Source of the DNA: Bartonella rattaustraliani AUST/NH4
GTDB taxonomy: Bacteria; Pseudomonadota; Alphaproteobacteria; Rhizobiales; Rhizobiaceae
DNA: 64,000 bases
Direction: 5' to 3'
Assembly: GCF_000312565.1 (NCBI RefSeq)
Contig: NZ_CALW02000045.1
Coordinates: 62,001 to 126,000 of the forward strand
Shown: positions 31,394 to 41,964 of the stretch, piece by piece
Layout of the letters: the number at the start of each line of letters is the position of its first letter
Position numbering within the stretch: position 1 is the first letter of the stretch
Program-made: the position numbers and the translations under genes
The notes under the pieces: generated by a model
Databases searched by the model: none
What the model was told of the DNA's origin: nothing
Seen by the model: the letters and a program-made list of their open reading frames with translations, nothing else

Positions 31394-31450
31394 AAGCATG
31401 TATTCATTTTTTGTGCTGATGGGGAGGTTTATTTTCACGGTACTCTGCGT

Positions 31451-31696
31451 TTATTGATTGTGGGTGAGAATTTCATCCCACCACATATGTTTGCAGAAGG
31501 CTTTCATGGTATGAGACAGTTCTTTCATGATGTGATGATAAACGATTATCGTAGTGCCTTTCTCCTTAGGGAGTAAATCTTCAATGACAATAGAGGCAGC
31601 TTGTGGATGAATTAAAATTTTGGTTTTGTAACATGATTCAACTGCGTGAAGGGTGCAATAGGAAAAAACTCTTGTATAAAGGAAAAAGATAATTTA
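31451..31696 (-). pseudogene. Short gene remnant of unknown family
   Basis: On the minus strand an 81-codon frame is open between stops, with no ATG near its beginning, and ends at TAA (31451-31453). It contains ILIHPQAASIVIEDLLPKEK and HTMKAFCKHMWWDEIL, which read like real protein rather than random translation. It probably represents the 3' end of a lost gene. I cannot assign a family. Confidence 0.4.
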
Positions 31697-31797
31697 CAAA
31701 ATCTTCTTATATCGAATGGAAGGTGAAAATATCGTGAGCATTTTTCTCTTCAAACTTTTCTAAATGCTCAATCAATCAAAATTGTTGCCTTTCACAA

Positions 31798-31942
31798 GTT
31801 GGCACCATCATACACTTTATCAGCGCATGGGTGTTGCGACAACCTTGCATTAAGACGATTCATAAGAGGCATTTTTCCTCCTTTCCTCTATAATTTTTAC
31901 CCATCTGCCAACCCCACTTATGGCATAAAGCTAAGTGAATAA
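31798..31942 (-). repeat. Integrase-5' repeat, copy F (truncated)
   Basis: A minus-strand fragment covering the early arm domain (TTGGCACCATCATACACTTT), the start region (GATTCATAAGAGGCATTTTT) and part of the upstream leader, ending after AAGCTAAGTGAATAAA. The same sequence occurs in plus orientation in copy G about 170 bp away with very few differences, so the two form an inverted pair. Confidence 0.78.
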
Positions 31943-32113
31943 ATGAGCAACACAATAGCATTCTTTTGTAAGGGCGTTTTTTTGTGCGTGAGGAAGCAAT
32001 TCTATTTCAGAACGCATAAATAAAGGTGATAAAAAATATACGCTTTTTATTGTCCAATTCAGGTAAGTAAGAGTTTATTTGTAAAAAATGATGAGAAGGT
32101 GTATTTTTAATCA

Positions 32114-32488
32114 TGCAACACATTGATTTATAATGATAAATCATCATACACCTTGAATTATAATCCCGAATATTATAAGATTCTCTCATCCCAAACTACT
32201 TTATCTTGAATCAATTTTATTCACTTAGCTTTATGCCATAAGTGGGGTTGGCAGATGGGTAAAAATTATAGAGAAAAGGAGGAAAAATGCCTCTTATGAA
32301 TCGTCTTAATGCAAGGTTATCGCAACACCCATGCGCTGATAAAGTGTATGATGGTGCCAACTTGTACCTTTATAAGCGTGAAGATGGTGGCGCGCAATAG
32401 CTTTATCATTATACATTTCACGGACGACGCCGTGAAATGGGATTAGGGTCTTGAAGACATGGCTCTTTAAAACAAACCCGTGAACAAT
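32114..32488 (+). repeat. Integrase-5' repeat, copy G (full-length short unit)
   Basis: A complete ~375-bp unit: TGCAACACATTGATTTATAA at the left end, the leader with CTCTCAT and GAATCAATTTTATTCACTTA, AAGGAGGAAAA before the ATG at 32287, and arm-domain codons to CCCGTGAACA at the right end. The frame MPLMNRL...KVYDGANLYLYKRED is read until a TAG replaces the Trp codon after GGAQ. The right end falls at the same position as in copy J. Confidence 0.85.
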
Positions 32489-32589
32489 AGACACATAAAA
32501 TTATCATACAGTTGCGATTACAAATTCATATTCAGAAAATTTTTTTGTTTTGTGATGGGCACGAAAAGCACGTGCACAATATTTTTTCT

Positions 32590-32815
32590 CACCTTGAATC
32601 ACAACCTCGAATACCCATAAGATTCTCTCATTTCAAATCTTTTTATGTTGAAGAAATTTTGCTCACTTGTTTGTATACCATAGGCGGGGTTGGCATAAGG
32701 GGTAAGATGAAAAAAGAAAAGAGGAAACATGCCTCGTATAATCCGCCTTCATACAAGAACTGTCGCAACACTATGAGTTGGTAGATATACTACGAGCTGG
32801 TAAATATCATGAGTC
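32590..32815 (+). repeat. Integrase-5' repeat, copy H (truncated, tandem to G)
   Basis: A second plus-strand copy ~100 bp after G. It keeps the blocks CCCATAAGATTCTCTCATTT, GGCGGGGTTGGCATAAGGGG and the start region (ATGCCTCGTATAATCCGCCT), then decays in the variant segment GAGTTGGTAGATATACTACG. The remaining bases up to the purD stop show nothing else. Confidence 0.75.
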
Positions 32816-32885
32816 ATACAAAATTATTAGCAGATTTCTGTATTTTTGTTATCTTCAAGAATGATAAAAAAATTGCTTCAAAGAG

Positions 32886-34160
32886 TTAACTTTCTCGTGC
32901 AATAGCACGCCATCCAATATCGCGGCGGACAAAACCTTCTGGCCAATCGATACAATCGACAGCGTCATAGGCGCGCTTTTGTGCTTTGCTCACGGTTTCT
33001 CCTGTTGCGGTTATATTTAAAACACGTCCACCATTCGCAATGAGTTCTCCATTACATAATGTTGTACCAGCTTGAAAAACCTTCACATTAGGAAGAGTAT
33101 TAGCTTGATCAAAGTTGCGGATAACCGTCCCTTTTTGGGGCGAATTTGGGTAACCTTTTGCCGCCATAACAACAGTCAAAGCAGTTTTTTCAGACCATTG
33201 AAGTTTTCTTTGTTCAAGATTTCCTTGAGCTGCGGCAACAAGAAGTGGCAGAATATCCTCTTTGAGCCGCATCATTAAAACTTGGCATTCAGGATCGCCG
33301 AATCGCACGTTAAATTCGATGAGTTCAGGTCCTTTTTGTGTGATCATTAATCCGACGAAGAGAATGCCTTTAAAAGGCGCGCCCATTGCACTCATGCTTT
33401 GGAGAGCAGGTTCAACAATTTCTTTAAGGGTACGATGAACCATTTCTTCAGTCATAATGGGTGCTGGGGAATAGGCACCCATGCCGCCGGTATTTGCGCC
33501 AGTATCACCATCCCCCACACGTTTGTGATCTTGTGCTGATCCAAAAGGAAGAGCAATCTTACCATCACAAAGGCAAAAGAAGCTCGCTTCTTCACCTTCA
33601 AGAAAGGATTCTATAACAATCTTTTTCCCTGCATCACCAAATGCGTTTTCAAAACAGTTATCAACAGCGTTGAATGCTTCTTCCATGGTTGTTGCAACCG
33701 TAACGCCTTTACCAGCTGCTAAGCCATCAGCTTTAATAACAATGGGAACACCTTGTTGACGAATGTAGGCTTTTGCATTCATAGCGTCATTAAAGCATTG
33801 GTAAGTCCCAGTAGGAATGTCACTCTTATAACATAGATCTTTTGTGAAAGCTTTTGAACCTTCTAGCTGAGCAGCTTTTTGAGTTGGTCCAAAGACACAG
33901 ATATGCGCCTGATTAAGAGAATCTGTTATACCTGCTACAAGTGGTGCTTCTGGCCCGACGACCACAAGGTCAATAGAATGTGTTTTACAAAATTCAATGA
34001 TAAGAGGATGGTTATCAATGTTCAAATCGACATTTTTACCAAATTCCATAGTTGCAGGATTTCCAGGAGCACAATATAATTTTGTAAGCAGTGGTGACGC
34101 TGCTATTTTCCATGCTAAAGCATGTTCTCGTCCGCCTGAGCCGATAAGAAGGATGTTCAT
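32886..34160 (-). CDS. purD: Phosphoribosylamine-glycine ligase
   Basis: A 424-residue ATP-grasp enzyme making glycinamide ribonucleotide in de novo purine synthesis. It opens with [18 protein letters not shown], has the ATP-grasp region [16 protein letters not shown] (about 138-153) and the metal-binding end [15 protein letters not shown]. Length is standard. It stands divergently from ubiA with a ~90-bp shared upstream region. Confidence 0.97.
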   Translation of the reverse strand: MNILLIGSGGREHALAWKIAASPLLTKLYCAPGNPATMEFGKNVDLNIDNHPLIIEFCKTHSIDLVVVGPEAPLVAGITDSLNQAHICVFGPTQKAAQLEGSKAFTKDLCYKSDIPTGTYQCFNDAMNAKAYIRQQGVPIVIKADGLAAGKGVTVATTMEEAFNAVDNCFENAFGDAGKKIVIESFLEGEEASFFCLCDGKIALPFGSAQDHKRVGDGDTGANTGGMGAYSPAPIMTEEMVHRTLKEIVEPALQSMSAMGAPFKGILFVGLMITQKGPELIEFNVRFGDPECQVLMMRLKEDILPLLVAAAQGNLEQRKLQWSEKTALTVVMAAKGYPNSPQKGTVIRNFDQANTLPNVKVFQAGTTLCNGELIANGGRVLNITATGETVSKAQKRAYDAVDCIDWPEGFVRRDIGWRAIARES

Positions 34161-34251
34161 TGCTTACTCCTATCATAGAAGATAATTAAATATATTCTCT
34201 TGTCATAAGAATGAAATGCTTCTATCGCAAGACTAAAGGTAAAATTATTTG

Positions 34252-35256
34252 ATGAAAAAAAATAAAAATATTGCACATATTCAATCGTGTGAGCATCAGG
34301 GACGAGTTCTGGATGCCTCCTCCAAGCAGTGGGTTTACCGGTTTTTTCCTCCTTCATTATGGTTTTATGCTCAATTGGCGCGTTGGGATCGTCCTATTGG
34401 ATGGCAGTTGTTGATGTGGCCTTGTTTTTGGTCAACAACAATGGCTTTTCTTTCTTATGAAGTCCACCCCTTGCCTCTTTTATCAATGCTCTTTCATTGG
34501 TTTTGGTATCTTTTTCTTTTTTTTCTTGGTTCTATCGCTATGCGCGGTGCAGGGTGTACTTGGAATGATCTTATTGACTATAAAATTGATTCTCAGGTGG
34601 AGAGAACGCGTTCTCGTCCGTTACCAACAGGGCATGTGAGTCGGTTTCAGGCAAAAATTTTTATCTTAATACAATGTTTGGTTGGTTTAGGCGTTTTATC
34701 ACAATTTAACAGATTTAGTTTTTTTCTAGGGATATCATCATTGATTGCGGTTGCTCTTTATCCTTTTATGAAACGCGTGACACACTGGCCGCAGTTTTTT
34801 CTAGGCATTGCATTTAATTGGGGGGCATTAATGGGATGGGCTGTTGTGTGTGAAAATCTCAGTTTGCCCCCGATTTTACTTTATATAGGATCGATTTTGT
34901 GGACAATAGGATATGATACAATTTACGCACATCAAGATAAAGAGGATGATGTAACTGTTGGTGTAGGTTCCACGGCACTTCTCTTTGGGAAAGGCACCAA
35001 GCGTGCGTTGGTATTTTTGTATAGTGGCTTTATCATATTCGTGAGTTTAGCATTTTATCTGGCAAAGGTTCCAGTGATCAGCTTTTTAGGGATTTTTGTA
35101 GCAAGTATTCACATGTTCCTTCAAATTAAGGTCATTGATATAGATGACAGTGCACAATGCCTAAAGCTTTTCAAATCAAATTCATTTATTGGTTTTGTGA
35201 TTTTCGCGGGTTTAGTGTGTAGTGGGCTCTGGATGGTGCTTTATCCCGCTGTTTAA
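34252..35256 (+). CDS. ubiA: 4-hydroxybenzoate polyprenyltransferase
   Basis: A 334-residue inner-membrane prenyltransferase that attaches the polyprenyl chain to 4-hydroxybenzoate in ubiquinone synthesis. The first Mg-diphosphate motif is NDLIDYKIDSQVERT, the second is YDTIYAHQDKEDD; multiple hydrophobic helices surround them. An N-terminal hydrophilic extension of about 40 residues precedes the RWDRPIGWQLL segment. The ATG at 34252 follows a TTG in frame. It complements ispB and ubiG in this window. Confidence 0.95.
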   Translation: MKKNKNIAHIQSCEHQGRVLDASSKQWVYRFFPPSLWFYAQLARWDRPIGWQLLMWPCFWSTTMAFLSYEVHPLPLLSMLFHWFWYLFLFFLGSIAMRGAGCTWNDLIDYKIDSQVERTRSRPLPTGHVSRFQAKIFILIQCLVGLGVLSQFNRFSFFLGISSLIAVALYPFMKRVTHWPQFFLGIAFNWGALMGWAVVCENLSLPPILLYIGSILWTIGYDTIYAHQDKEDDVTVGVGSTALLFGKGTKRALVFLYSGFIIFVSLAFYLAKVPVISFLGIFVASIHMFLQIKVIDIDDSAQCLKLFKSNSFIGFVIFAGLVCSGLWMVLYPAV

Positions 35257-35294
35257 GAAAAGCAAAAAATAAAATCAGTTTTATGTATGTGGTG

Positions 35295-35677
35295 CTGAAA
35301 TGGGGGCACGCTCCTCATGTAAAACAGAACGCTACCCACGTTGCATGTTCACGGGGTCGTCCGTGAAATGGTATAACGATAAGGCCATTGAGCACCACCA
35401 TCTTTACGCTTATAAAGGTACAAGCCGGTACTATCATTATATTTACCAGCGCATGGATGTTGCGACAGTCCTTGGCACTTAAGGCGATTCATGAGAGGCA
35501 TTTTTCCTCCTTTTCTTACTAATTTTTATCCACATGCCAATCCTGCTTATGGTGTAAAACCAAGTGAATAAAATTGATTCAACATGAAGTGATTTGAGAT
35601 GAGAGAATCTTATGGGTATTCGGGGATGTGATTCAAGGTGAGAAACGATAAAAAAACGTTATAAATCAAGGTATTGA
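35295..35677 (-). repeat. Integrase-5' repeat, copy I (internally deleted, extended)
   Basis: The minus-strand copy begins with sequence matching later integrase codons (GTAAAACAGAACGCTACCCA), then GTTGCATGTTCACGG. It then jumps directly to GGTCGTCCGTGAAATGG, lacking about 50 bp of the arm-domain end present elsewhere. The arm domain, start region (start codon at 35499-35501), leader and the ATAAATCAAGGTATTG end follow normally. Confidence 0.78.
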
Positions 35678-36238
35678 AATAAGTATTTATCGTGTGATGC
35701 CTGAAAGAAAAGGAAATAAAAATCCAAGAATGTTGTTATTCTCATTACTTTTATCCTCTGTGATTTTGTTCTGTTTGCAGTCTATGGTTGAGATTTTTTT
35801 TGCTGTTTGAGAGCTCTCTTTCGATGTTTTTCATAGAAAATTGTAATGGTATTGGATTTTATCTATTTCTAAGGGTGCGTGAAAACAGATTTGAGTGAGA
35901 ATATCTGAACCCATTATTTTGCCCTTAATGCAAATGAGACATGTTCACTTAATATGATCAGGATTGAGAGAGGCAAGATTATTTCATTGTTTTATGCGTT
36001 GCTTAAATGTTGGCTGAATACCTTGGGGAGTATGGAGTGAGCTTTTTCATGTGGGAAAGTTTTTTATAATGACACTATTTTTTCAGTTGTGTAGGAGGAA
36101 AAGGATTGCAATTGGAAATTTGTACATAAAAAACAGAACTCTTCAGTTTTAACTGTAATTAATAGTTTCTTTTGGGCTTTGCAAAGAGTCGCCTCATTAT
36201 TTATGAAGATCAATTCTTATGCTTTAAAACTTGAAAAA
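35678..36238. other. Intergenic region, nothing recognised
   Basis: About 560 AT-rich bases between the repeat and the end of pdxH. No coding frame, RNA gene or hairpin stands out. Confidence 0.4.
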
Positions 36239-36862
36239 TTAGGGATAAAGTTTTTGTATTTTCCAATCATTTTGCTCGACGCAATCGCGTGTAAAGAGCA
36301 AACGATCATGTAAACGAAATGGACGATCACGCCAGAATTCAAGAGAAAGGGGTTTGACTCGAAATCCAGACCAATAAGGCGGGCGCGGGATATTCCCTAT
36401 TGCATAATGCGTTGTATATTGAGCAATTGCTTTTTCGAGAACAAAACGATCTTCTAAGGGGTGAGATTGTTTGGATGCCCACGCACCAATCTGGCTGCCA
36501 CGTGGTCGCGATTGGAAATAGGCATCTGCTTCTTGAATTGTAACTTTTTCGACAATACCCCGAATCCTGATCTGTCGGCGAAGCGATTTCCAATGAAACC
36601 CTAAGGATGCTTTCATAGATCTTAAGATTTCTTGTCCTTTTTGGCTTTCATAGTTGGTATAGAAGACGAAACCTTGAGGACTATGATCTTTAAGGAGAAC
36701 CATACGAACATTAGGCAAGCCTGTTTCATCCACTGTTGCTAATGCCATAGCGTTCGGATCATTTATTTCACTCACTGTTGCTTCTTCAAGCCACTTTGCA
36801 AAAAGTGTAAAAGGTTTTTGCATTTGCATAAAATCATCATCTGTTTGTTCTTTATTACTCAT
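36239..36862 (-). CDS. pdxH: Pyridoxamine 5'-phosphate oxidase
   Basis: A 207-residue FMN enzyme that oxidises pyridoxine/pyridoxamine phosphate to PLP. Typical stretches are [34 protein letters not shown] and the C-terminal [14 protein letters not shown] with the Arg-x-His substrate contacts. The ATG at 36862 has GGGAG five bases upstream and gives [10 protein letters not shown]; an earlier start at 36895 lacks support. PLP is the cofactor of ThrC, also encoded here. Confidence 0.95.
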   Translation of the reverse strand: MSNKEQTDDDFMQMQKPFTLFAKWLEEATVSEINDPNAMALATVDETGLPNVRMVLLKDHSPQGFVFYTNYESQKGQEILRSMKASLGFHWKSLRRQIRIRGIVEKVTIQEADAYFQSRPRGSQIGAWASKQSHPLEDRFVLEKAIAQYTTHYAIGNIPRPPYWSGFRVKPLSLEFWRDRPFRLHDRLLFTRDCVEQNDWKIQKLYP

Positions 36863-37189
36863 AGTATCTCCCAATATCAGTGTATACGAGTGCAAGCTTT
36901 TATTGACTTCGTTGTCAGGAAATAAAAGGATGTTTTTTCTTATTTCAAAAAGCCAATGTCCTCACATACTATTAACGCTATTATATGATTTAAATCATTT
37001 TTATTTTTAGCATAAAATGCAATACGCTATATGAAATAAAATACGCATTTTATCTGGTATTTTAACGTCTTTATGAACATATAATAAAAAGAATAAGGCA
37101 TTCTGTGAAAGAACGAATGGAGCTGTGAGAGATATTGAACAATCGATCAGTTGATATTTTGAAAATGAAAAAATTGAAAAGAGGGCAAT
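36863..37189. promoter_or_regulatory. Divergent upstream region of pdxH and the DnaJ-class gene
   Basis: About 330 AT-rich bases between two divergently oriented genes, so promoters for both are expected here. I could not identify convincing -35/-10 pairs or operator-like repeats, and no gene was seen. Confidence 0.35.
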
Positions 37190-38110
37190 ATGCGTGATCC
37201 GTACGCGATTTTGGGTGTGGCACGTACCGCGAAACCACAAGAGATTAAATCGGCATTCAGAAAGTTAGCAAAGAAATATCACCCAGACCACAATACGGGT
37301 GATATGAAGGCTAAGGAAAAATTTTCTGAAATTAATCAAGCTTATGAAATTATAGGTGATAAAGATAAAAAAGCACAATTTGACCGTGGTGAAATTGATA
37401 TGGAAGGGAGACCACTGTATCAAACCTATGGTGCTGATGAAAGCTTTGGCAGGAGACATAATCCCTTTTCAGGAAGCGCGAAGGGGTTTGATTTTGGTTC
37501 TTCAGGCGGCGCAAGTTTTGATGCAAGCGATATTTTTCGCGATTTATTTGGAGGAGGAGGGGGCTTTTCGAATTCTGCAAAATATAACAGATTCCAGCAA
37601 GATAATAGGTCTCAACAAGGGGCTCATGTTCGTGCGCATCTTTCTGTTACATTGGAGCAGCTGGTTGGTGCTGAAAAAGTGGAAGTTGTTTTTCCTAATG
37701 GGAAAAAGTTAAAAATTAAGCTTCCAGACTATGTTGAAAATGGCCAAACCATTCGTTTAAAAGGCCAGGGCGAAAAAGTAGCCTATGGACAAACAGGGGA
37801 TGCATTGGTCACCATTCAAATTCAAAAACATCCTCGTTTGCGGGTTGAAGGAAGGGCACTCCACCTTGATTTGCCCGTTCCTTTAAAACATGCTGTTTTG
37901 GGGGCAAAGGAAGAAGTGGAGACTTTGGAAGGGCGTGTGGTTTTAACGATTCCTGCCTGGTCAAGTTCTGATCGCATTTTGCGGTTGAGAGAAAAAGGAC
38001 TTCGTTTAAAAAATGGCAAAAGAGATGATCTTTATGTGCATATTCGTATTATGTTGCCAGAAGGTGGAGATGCTGCTTTAGAACAATTCTTGCAGCTGCA
38101 AAAAAGTTAG
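37190..38110 (+). CDS. DnaJ-class (CbpA-like) co-chaperone
   Basis: A 306-residue J-domain protein. The J domain occupies residues 1-65 with HPD at 31-33; a Gly/Phe-rich linker follows (about 85-130), then the beta-rich DnaJ C-terminal domains (about 150-295). The cysteine zinc-finger repeats of true DnaJ are absent, which places it with CbpA-type proteins that stimulate DnaK. GAGGG precedes the ATG. Transcribed away from pdxH, upstream of fabI. Confidence 0.92.
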   Translation: MRDPYAILGVARTAKPQEIKSAFRKLAKKYHPDHNTGDMKAKEKFSEINQAYEIIGDKDKKAQFDRGEIDMEGRPLYQTYGADESFGRRHNPFSGSAKGFDFGSSGGASFDASDIFRDLFGGGGGFSNSAKYNRFQQDNRSQQGAHVRAHLSVTLEQLVGAEKVEVVFPNGKKLKIKLPDYVENGQTIRLKGQGEKVAYGQTGDALVTIQIQKHPRLRVEGRALHLDLPVPLKHAVLGAKEEVETLEGRVVLTIPAWSSSDRILRLREKGLRLKNGKRDDLYVHIRIMLPEGGDAALEQFLQLQKS

Positions 38111-38272
38111 TTTTAAAAAGTTTAGTTAGAGGCACAACGTACCAATAGGATCTTTGTATGAGATAAAAATAGAGTTTTTGTTTGATTTTAAACCAATTGC
38201 TTGAAGAAAGAGTTGACCTATGCCATAGGGCAGATAAATAATATTAATTTTAACAGTAACGGGGCAGTGCTA

Positions 38273-39091
38273 ATGACTAAAGAGAATGGTTTATTGTACG
38301 GCAAGCGTGGTTTAATTTTGGGGTTGGCTAATAATCGCTCTATTGCTTGGGGGATAGCAAAGGCAGCGAGTGCAGCAGGAGCAGAGCTCGCTTTTACCTA
38401 TCAAGGTGAAGCAATGAAAAAGCGTGTTGAGCCTTTGGCTGCGGAAGTACAAGGGTTTATTTGTGGTCATTGTGATGTTTCTGATAGTGTATCTATTGAT
38501 GCCGTTTTTAAAACGATAGAGGAAAAATGGGGTAAGCTTGATTTTTTAATTCATGCAATCGGTTTTTCTGATAAAGATGAGTTAAGCGGTCGTTATATTG
38601 ATATTAGCGAATCGAATTTCATGATGACCATGAATATTTCCGTTTACTCCTTAACAGCTTTAGCAAAGCGTGCAGAAAAATTAATGTCGGGTGGCGGTTC
38701 GATTTTAACACTTACCTATTATGGTGCAGAAAAGGTTGTTCCCAATTATAACGTCATGGGCGTTGCAAAAGCGGCTCTTGAAGCAAGCGTAAAATATCTT
38801 GCTGTTGATTTAGGTCCCCAAAATATTCGTGTGAATGCGGTCTCTGCCGGCCCCATCAAAACTTTAGCTGCTTCTGGTATTGGTGATTTCCGTTATATTT
38901 TGAAATGGAATGAGTATAATGCGCCTTTACGCCGTACGGTGACAATAGAAGAAGTGGGTGATTCTGCTCTTTATTTCCTTTCAAATTTGTCTCGTTCTGT
39001 TACAGGTGAAGTGCATCATGTAGATTCAGGTTATAATATCATAGGTATGAAAGCTGTTGATGCACCAGACATTTCTGTCGTTAAAGCATGA
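38273..39091 (+). CDS. fabI: Enoyl-[acyl-carrier-protein] reductase (NADH)
   Basis: A 272-residue short-chain dehydrogenase completing each fatty-acid elongation cycle. The FabI pattern is visible: GLANNRSIAWGIAKA in the nucleotide-binding region, FLIHAIGFSDKDEL, and a Tyr-x6-Lys active site (YNVMGVAK). The ATG at 38273 gives MTKENGLLYGKRGLILG as expected; the frame runs 24 codons further upstream without a good site. The target of triclosan/isoniazid-type inhibitors in other bacteria. Confidence 0.95.
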   Translation: MTKENGLLYGKRGLILGLANNRSIAWGIAKAASAAGAELAFTYQGEAMKKRVEPLAAEVQGFICGHCDVSDSVSIDAVFKTIEEKWGKLDFLIHAIGFSDKDELSGRYIDISESNFMMTMNISVYSLTALAKRAEKLMSGGGSILTLTYYGAEKVVPNYNVMGVAKAALEASVKYLAVDLGPQNIRVNAVSAGPIKTLAASGIGDFRYILKWNEYNAPLRRTVTIEEVGDSALYFLSNLSRSVTGEVHHVDSGYNIIGMKAVDAPDISVVKA

Positions 39092-39260
39092 AGTTTGATT
39101 GATAAAATCTGTCTGCGACAATGATGGTTTGACCGAATTTAAAACAGTCAATATATTTTGAGAGAGGCTGTTTATGCTAGAAGAAAAACATGCCGTGTGG
39201 TTTTGTGTATACTTGTGGGTTGTATAGACATATATTTGACGAAGAAATGGTTTATTTTTC

Positions 39261-40349
39261 ATGTCGCATAATACATTTGGTCATTTGTTCCGCGTAACGA
39301 CATGGGGAGAAAGCCATGGTGTTGCTCTTGGTTGTGTTATTGATGGTTGTCCTCCGGGAATTGTGTTTACTCTTTCAGAGATCCAATCTTATCTTAATAA
39401 ACGTCGACCAGGACAATCTAAATATACGACACAGCGCAAAGAATTGGATCAGGTAGAGGTTCTTTCAGGAGTTCTTATTCAAGACGATGGGATAACATTG
39501 GTGACAACAGGAACACCAATTTCTCTATTCATTCGCAATACAGATCAGCGGTCTAAGGATTATGGTTCTATTGCTCATCAGTATCGTCCTAGTCATGCAG
39601 ATTATACGTATGATGTTAAATATGGTCTTCGTGATTTTAGAGGTGGCGGACGTGCGTCAGCACGTGAGACGGCAGCACGTGTTGCGGCAGGCGCGCTTGC
39701 GCGTAAAATTGTTCCTGGTTTGATTGTACGAGGGGCTGTAATAGCAATTGGCCCTCATCATATTAATCATGATCGTTGGAATTGGTCAGAGGTTGATAAC
39801 AATCCTTTTTTTACACCTGATGCAGAGATGGTGCAGGTTTTTAGCGACTATATAGATAAAATACGCAAGGATGGTTCCTCCATTGGAGCGGTTGTGGAAA
39901 TTGTTGCAGAAAATGTTCCGGCAGGTTTAGGAGCACCTATTTATGCAAAACTTGATCAAGACATTACCTCATTTCTCATGTCGATTAATGCGGTGAAAGG
40001 TGTTGAAATAGGTGATGGTTTTGCCGCAGCCCGTTTAACGGGAGAAGAAAATGCTGATGAAATGCAGATAGGAAAGGATGGAAACCCACTTTTTTTATCG
40101 AATCACGCAGGTGGTATCTTAGGGGGAATATCAACTGGGCAGCCTATTATCGCACGCTTTGCTGTGAAGCCCACTTCATCAATTTTAACGCCTCGTCGTT
40201 CGATTGATATTGATGGGAATGAGGTAAAAGTTATAACAAAGGGACGTCATGATCCTTGTGTTGGGATTCGTGCTGTTCCTGTTGGTGAAGCAATGGTTGC
40301 TTGTGCTATTGCTGACCATTATCTTAGGCATCGCGGTCAGGTTGGGTGA
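39261..40349 (+). CDS. aroC: Chorismate synthase
   Basis: A 362-residue FMN-dependent enzyme producing chorismate, precursor of aromatic amino acids and of 4-hydroxybenzoate used by UbiA. Family signatures are [18 protein letters not shown] near the N-terminus, [19 protein letters not shown] in the middle and [13 protein letters not shown] near the C-terminus. The ATG start lacks a strong ribosome-binding site but gives the canonical [20 protein letters not shown] beginning. ribB follows after 15 bp. Confidence 0.97.
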   Translation: MSHNTFGHLFRVTTWGESHGVALGCVIDGCPPGIVFTLSEIQSYLNKRRPGQSKYTTQRKELDQVEVLSGVLIQDDGITLVTTGTPISLFIRNTDQRSKDYGSIAHQYRPSHADYTYDVKYGLRDFRGGGRASARETAARVAAGALARKIVPGLIVRGAVIAIGPHHINHDRWNWSEVDNNPFFTPDAEMVQVFSDYIDKIRKDGSSIGAVVEIVAENVPAGLGAPIYAKLDQDITSFLMSINAVKGVEIGDGFAAARLTGEENADEMQIGKDGNPLFLSNHAGGILGGISTGQPIIARFAVKPTSSILTPRRSIDIDGNEVKVITKGRHDPCVGIRAVPVGEAMVACAIADHYLRHRGQVG

Positions 40350-40364
40350 TTTGAAAGGTGAATA

Positions 40365-41471
40365 ATGCTATATGACGAAAAAAAGATTGTTTCTGCACTG
40401 CGGGCTTTTGAATGTGGTGAAATTGTTATTGTTACCGATGATGACGATCGTGAAAATGAAGGCGATTTAACAGTTGCTGCGGCCCATTGTACAGAAGAAA
40501 AGATGGCGTTTATCATTCGTCATACAACGGGCATTGTTTGTGCCCCGATGCCAAAAGAAGAAGCGCAACGGTTTAATCTTGTTCCTATGGTGTCGGATAA
40601 TTATTCTGCGCATCGTACGCAATTTACTGTTACCGTTGATTTTAAACATGGAATAACAACAGGAATTTCAGCACATGACCGCACATTAGCGGTGCGTAAT
40701 CTTGCCAATTCAAGCGCTGGTCCCAATGATTTTGTTCGTCCAGGGCATATCTTTCCTTTGATTGCACATGAAGAAGGCGTTCTGAGGCGTTCAGGGCATA
40801 CGGAGGCAGCCGTTGATTTATGTAAATTGGTTGGTTTGCCGCCAGTTGGTGTTATCGGTGAGTTGGTCAATGATGATGGGAGCGTTAAACATGGAGATGA
40901 GATTACAAAATTTGCACAAGATCATCGACTGCATAAAATAACGGTTGCGGATTTGATTGCTTATCGTCAACGTAAAGAAATCTTGGTCAAGCGTGTTGGC
41001 GCAATGCCTATTGAAACATCAATAGGGTCAGCAGTTGTTCAAAGTTATCAACTTCCTTGGGAAACAGTGCAACATATTGCAATCGTTTTTGGTGATATCT
41101 GTGAGGGGAAAAATATTCCTGTTTGTTTGTATCATGAAAATATTTTAAATGATGTTTTTGGCCGGTCTTCAGAGATTACGGCTATCATGCAGCGTATGAT
41201 GAAAAAAGAAAAGCGCGGCGTGTTTGTTTATTTGCGTGAAGGGTCTGTTGGTGTAAAATCAGCTCTTGGTATTCAGGATAGGGTAAAAAAAGGTTTAGAA
41301 AGCCATGCGCAGGCAGTTGAACGTGAAGAAGAGTGGCGCCAAATTGGTTTAGGATCACAAATTTTAAAACATTTAGAAATTCGTTCTGTTATTGTTTATG
41401 CTGCTAAAGAGTGCCATTTTATGGATCTAGAAGGTTTTGGAATTCATATATCCAGAAAAAATATTTTGTGA
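40365..41471 (+). CDS. ribB: 3,4-dihydroxy-2-butanone-4-phosphate synthase with degenerate GTP cyclohydrolase II domain
   Basis: A 368-residue RibBA-type protein of riboflavin synthesis. The N-terminal RibB domain (about 1-205) is intact, with [11 protein letters not shown] and [22 protein letters not shown]. The C-terminal part (about 206-368) aligns in position with RibA but lacks the three zinc-binding cysteines and the RQEGRGIGL substrate motif; in their place are [14 protein letters not shown] and [14 protein letters not shown]. It should therefore supply only the butanone branch, with GTP cyclohydrolase II needed from elsewhere. Such RibBX fusions are known in alphaproteobacteria. Confidence 0.93.
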   Translation: MLYDEKKIVSALRAFECGEIVIVTDDDDRENEGDLTVAAAHCTEEKMAFIIRHTTGIVCAPMPKEEAQRFNLVPMVSDNYSAHRTQFTVTVDFKHGITTGISAHDRTLAVRNLANSSAGPNDFVRPGHIFPLIAHEEGVLRRSGHTEAAVDLCKLVGLPPVGVIGELVNDDGSVKHGDEITKFAQDHRLHKITVADLIAYRQRKEILVKRVGAMPIETSIGSAVVQSYQLPWETVQHIAIVFGDICEGKNIPVCLYHENILNDVFGRSSEITAIMQRMMKKEKRGVFVYLREGSVGVKSALGIQDRVKKGLESHAQAVEREEEWRQIGLGSQILKHLEIRSVIVYAAKECHFMDLEGFGIHISRKNIL

Positions 41472-41478
41472 GAATTGT

Positions 41479-41733
41479 ATGAAAAAAGAAGTAGAAAATG
41501 AGGATGTTGCGGCTTTAAGTTTTGAAGAGGCACTGAAGCAGCTTGAAGCAATTGTTGAAAATTTAGAACGTGGGGATGTTCCTTTAGAACGATCCATTGA
41601 TATTTATGAGCGTGGTGAAGCTCTTAAAAAACATTGTGAGCGACTCTTGAAAGTGGCTGAAGCGAAAGTTGAGAAAATTCAATTTTCAGGTGAAGGGCAG
41701 CCGGAAGGTGTAGAGCCTCTTGATTCTGAGTAA
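41479..41733 (+). CDS. xseB: Exodeoxyribonuclease VII small subunit
   Basis: An 84-residue coiled-coil subunit that binds XseA to form ExoVII. The signature [20 protein letters not shown] and the following [22 protein letters not shown] are diagnostic. The ATG at 41479 lies eight bases after the ribB stop, so the gene is in the aroC-ribB-xseB run; dxs follows 231 bp later, an order usual in Rhizobiales (xseB-dxs-tlyA). Confidence 0.95.
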   Translation: MKKEVENEDVAALSFEEALKQLEAIVENLERGDVPLERSIDIYERGEALKKHCERLLKVAEAKVEKIQFSGEGQPEGVEPLDSE

Positions 41734-41964
41734 TTGTCAGTCTTTTGAGGGTTTCATTATGAGGTAGAAGATGCAGTAAAATGGCATGAAGGGGACGCAT
41801 TTTATTGCTTTCTTTTTTATAAACTAAGTGAGAAATGGAAAAAGCCGTAGAGCATTACATTACTAAGAGAAAATGTTTTTGAGTAAAAATATGCAAATCT
41901 CTAAATAAACAAAGTATATTCTTATCATTTTGCTTTTTTATGAGATAATATTGAGGAGTCTTTT

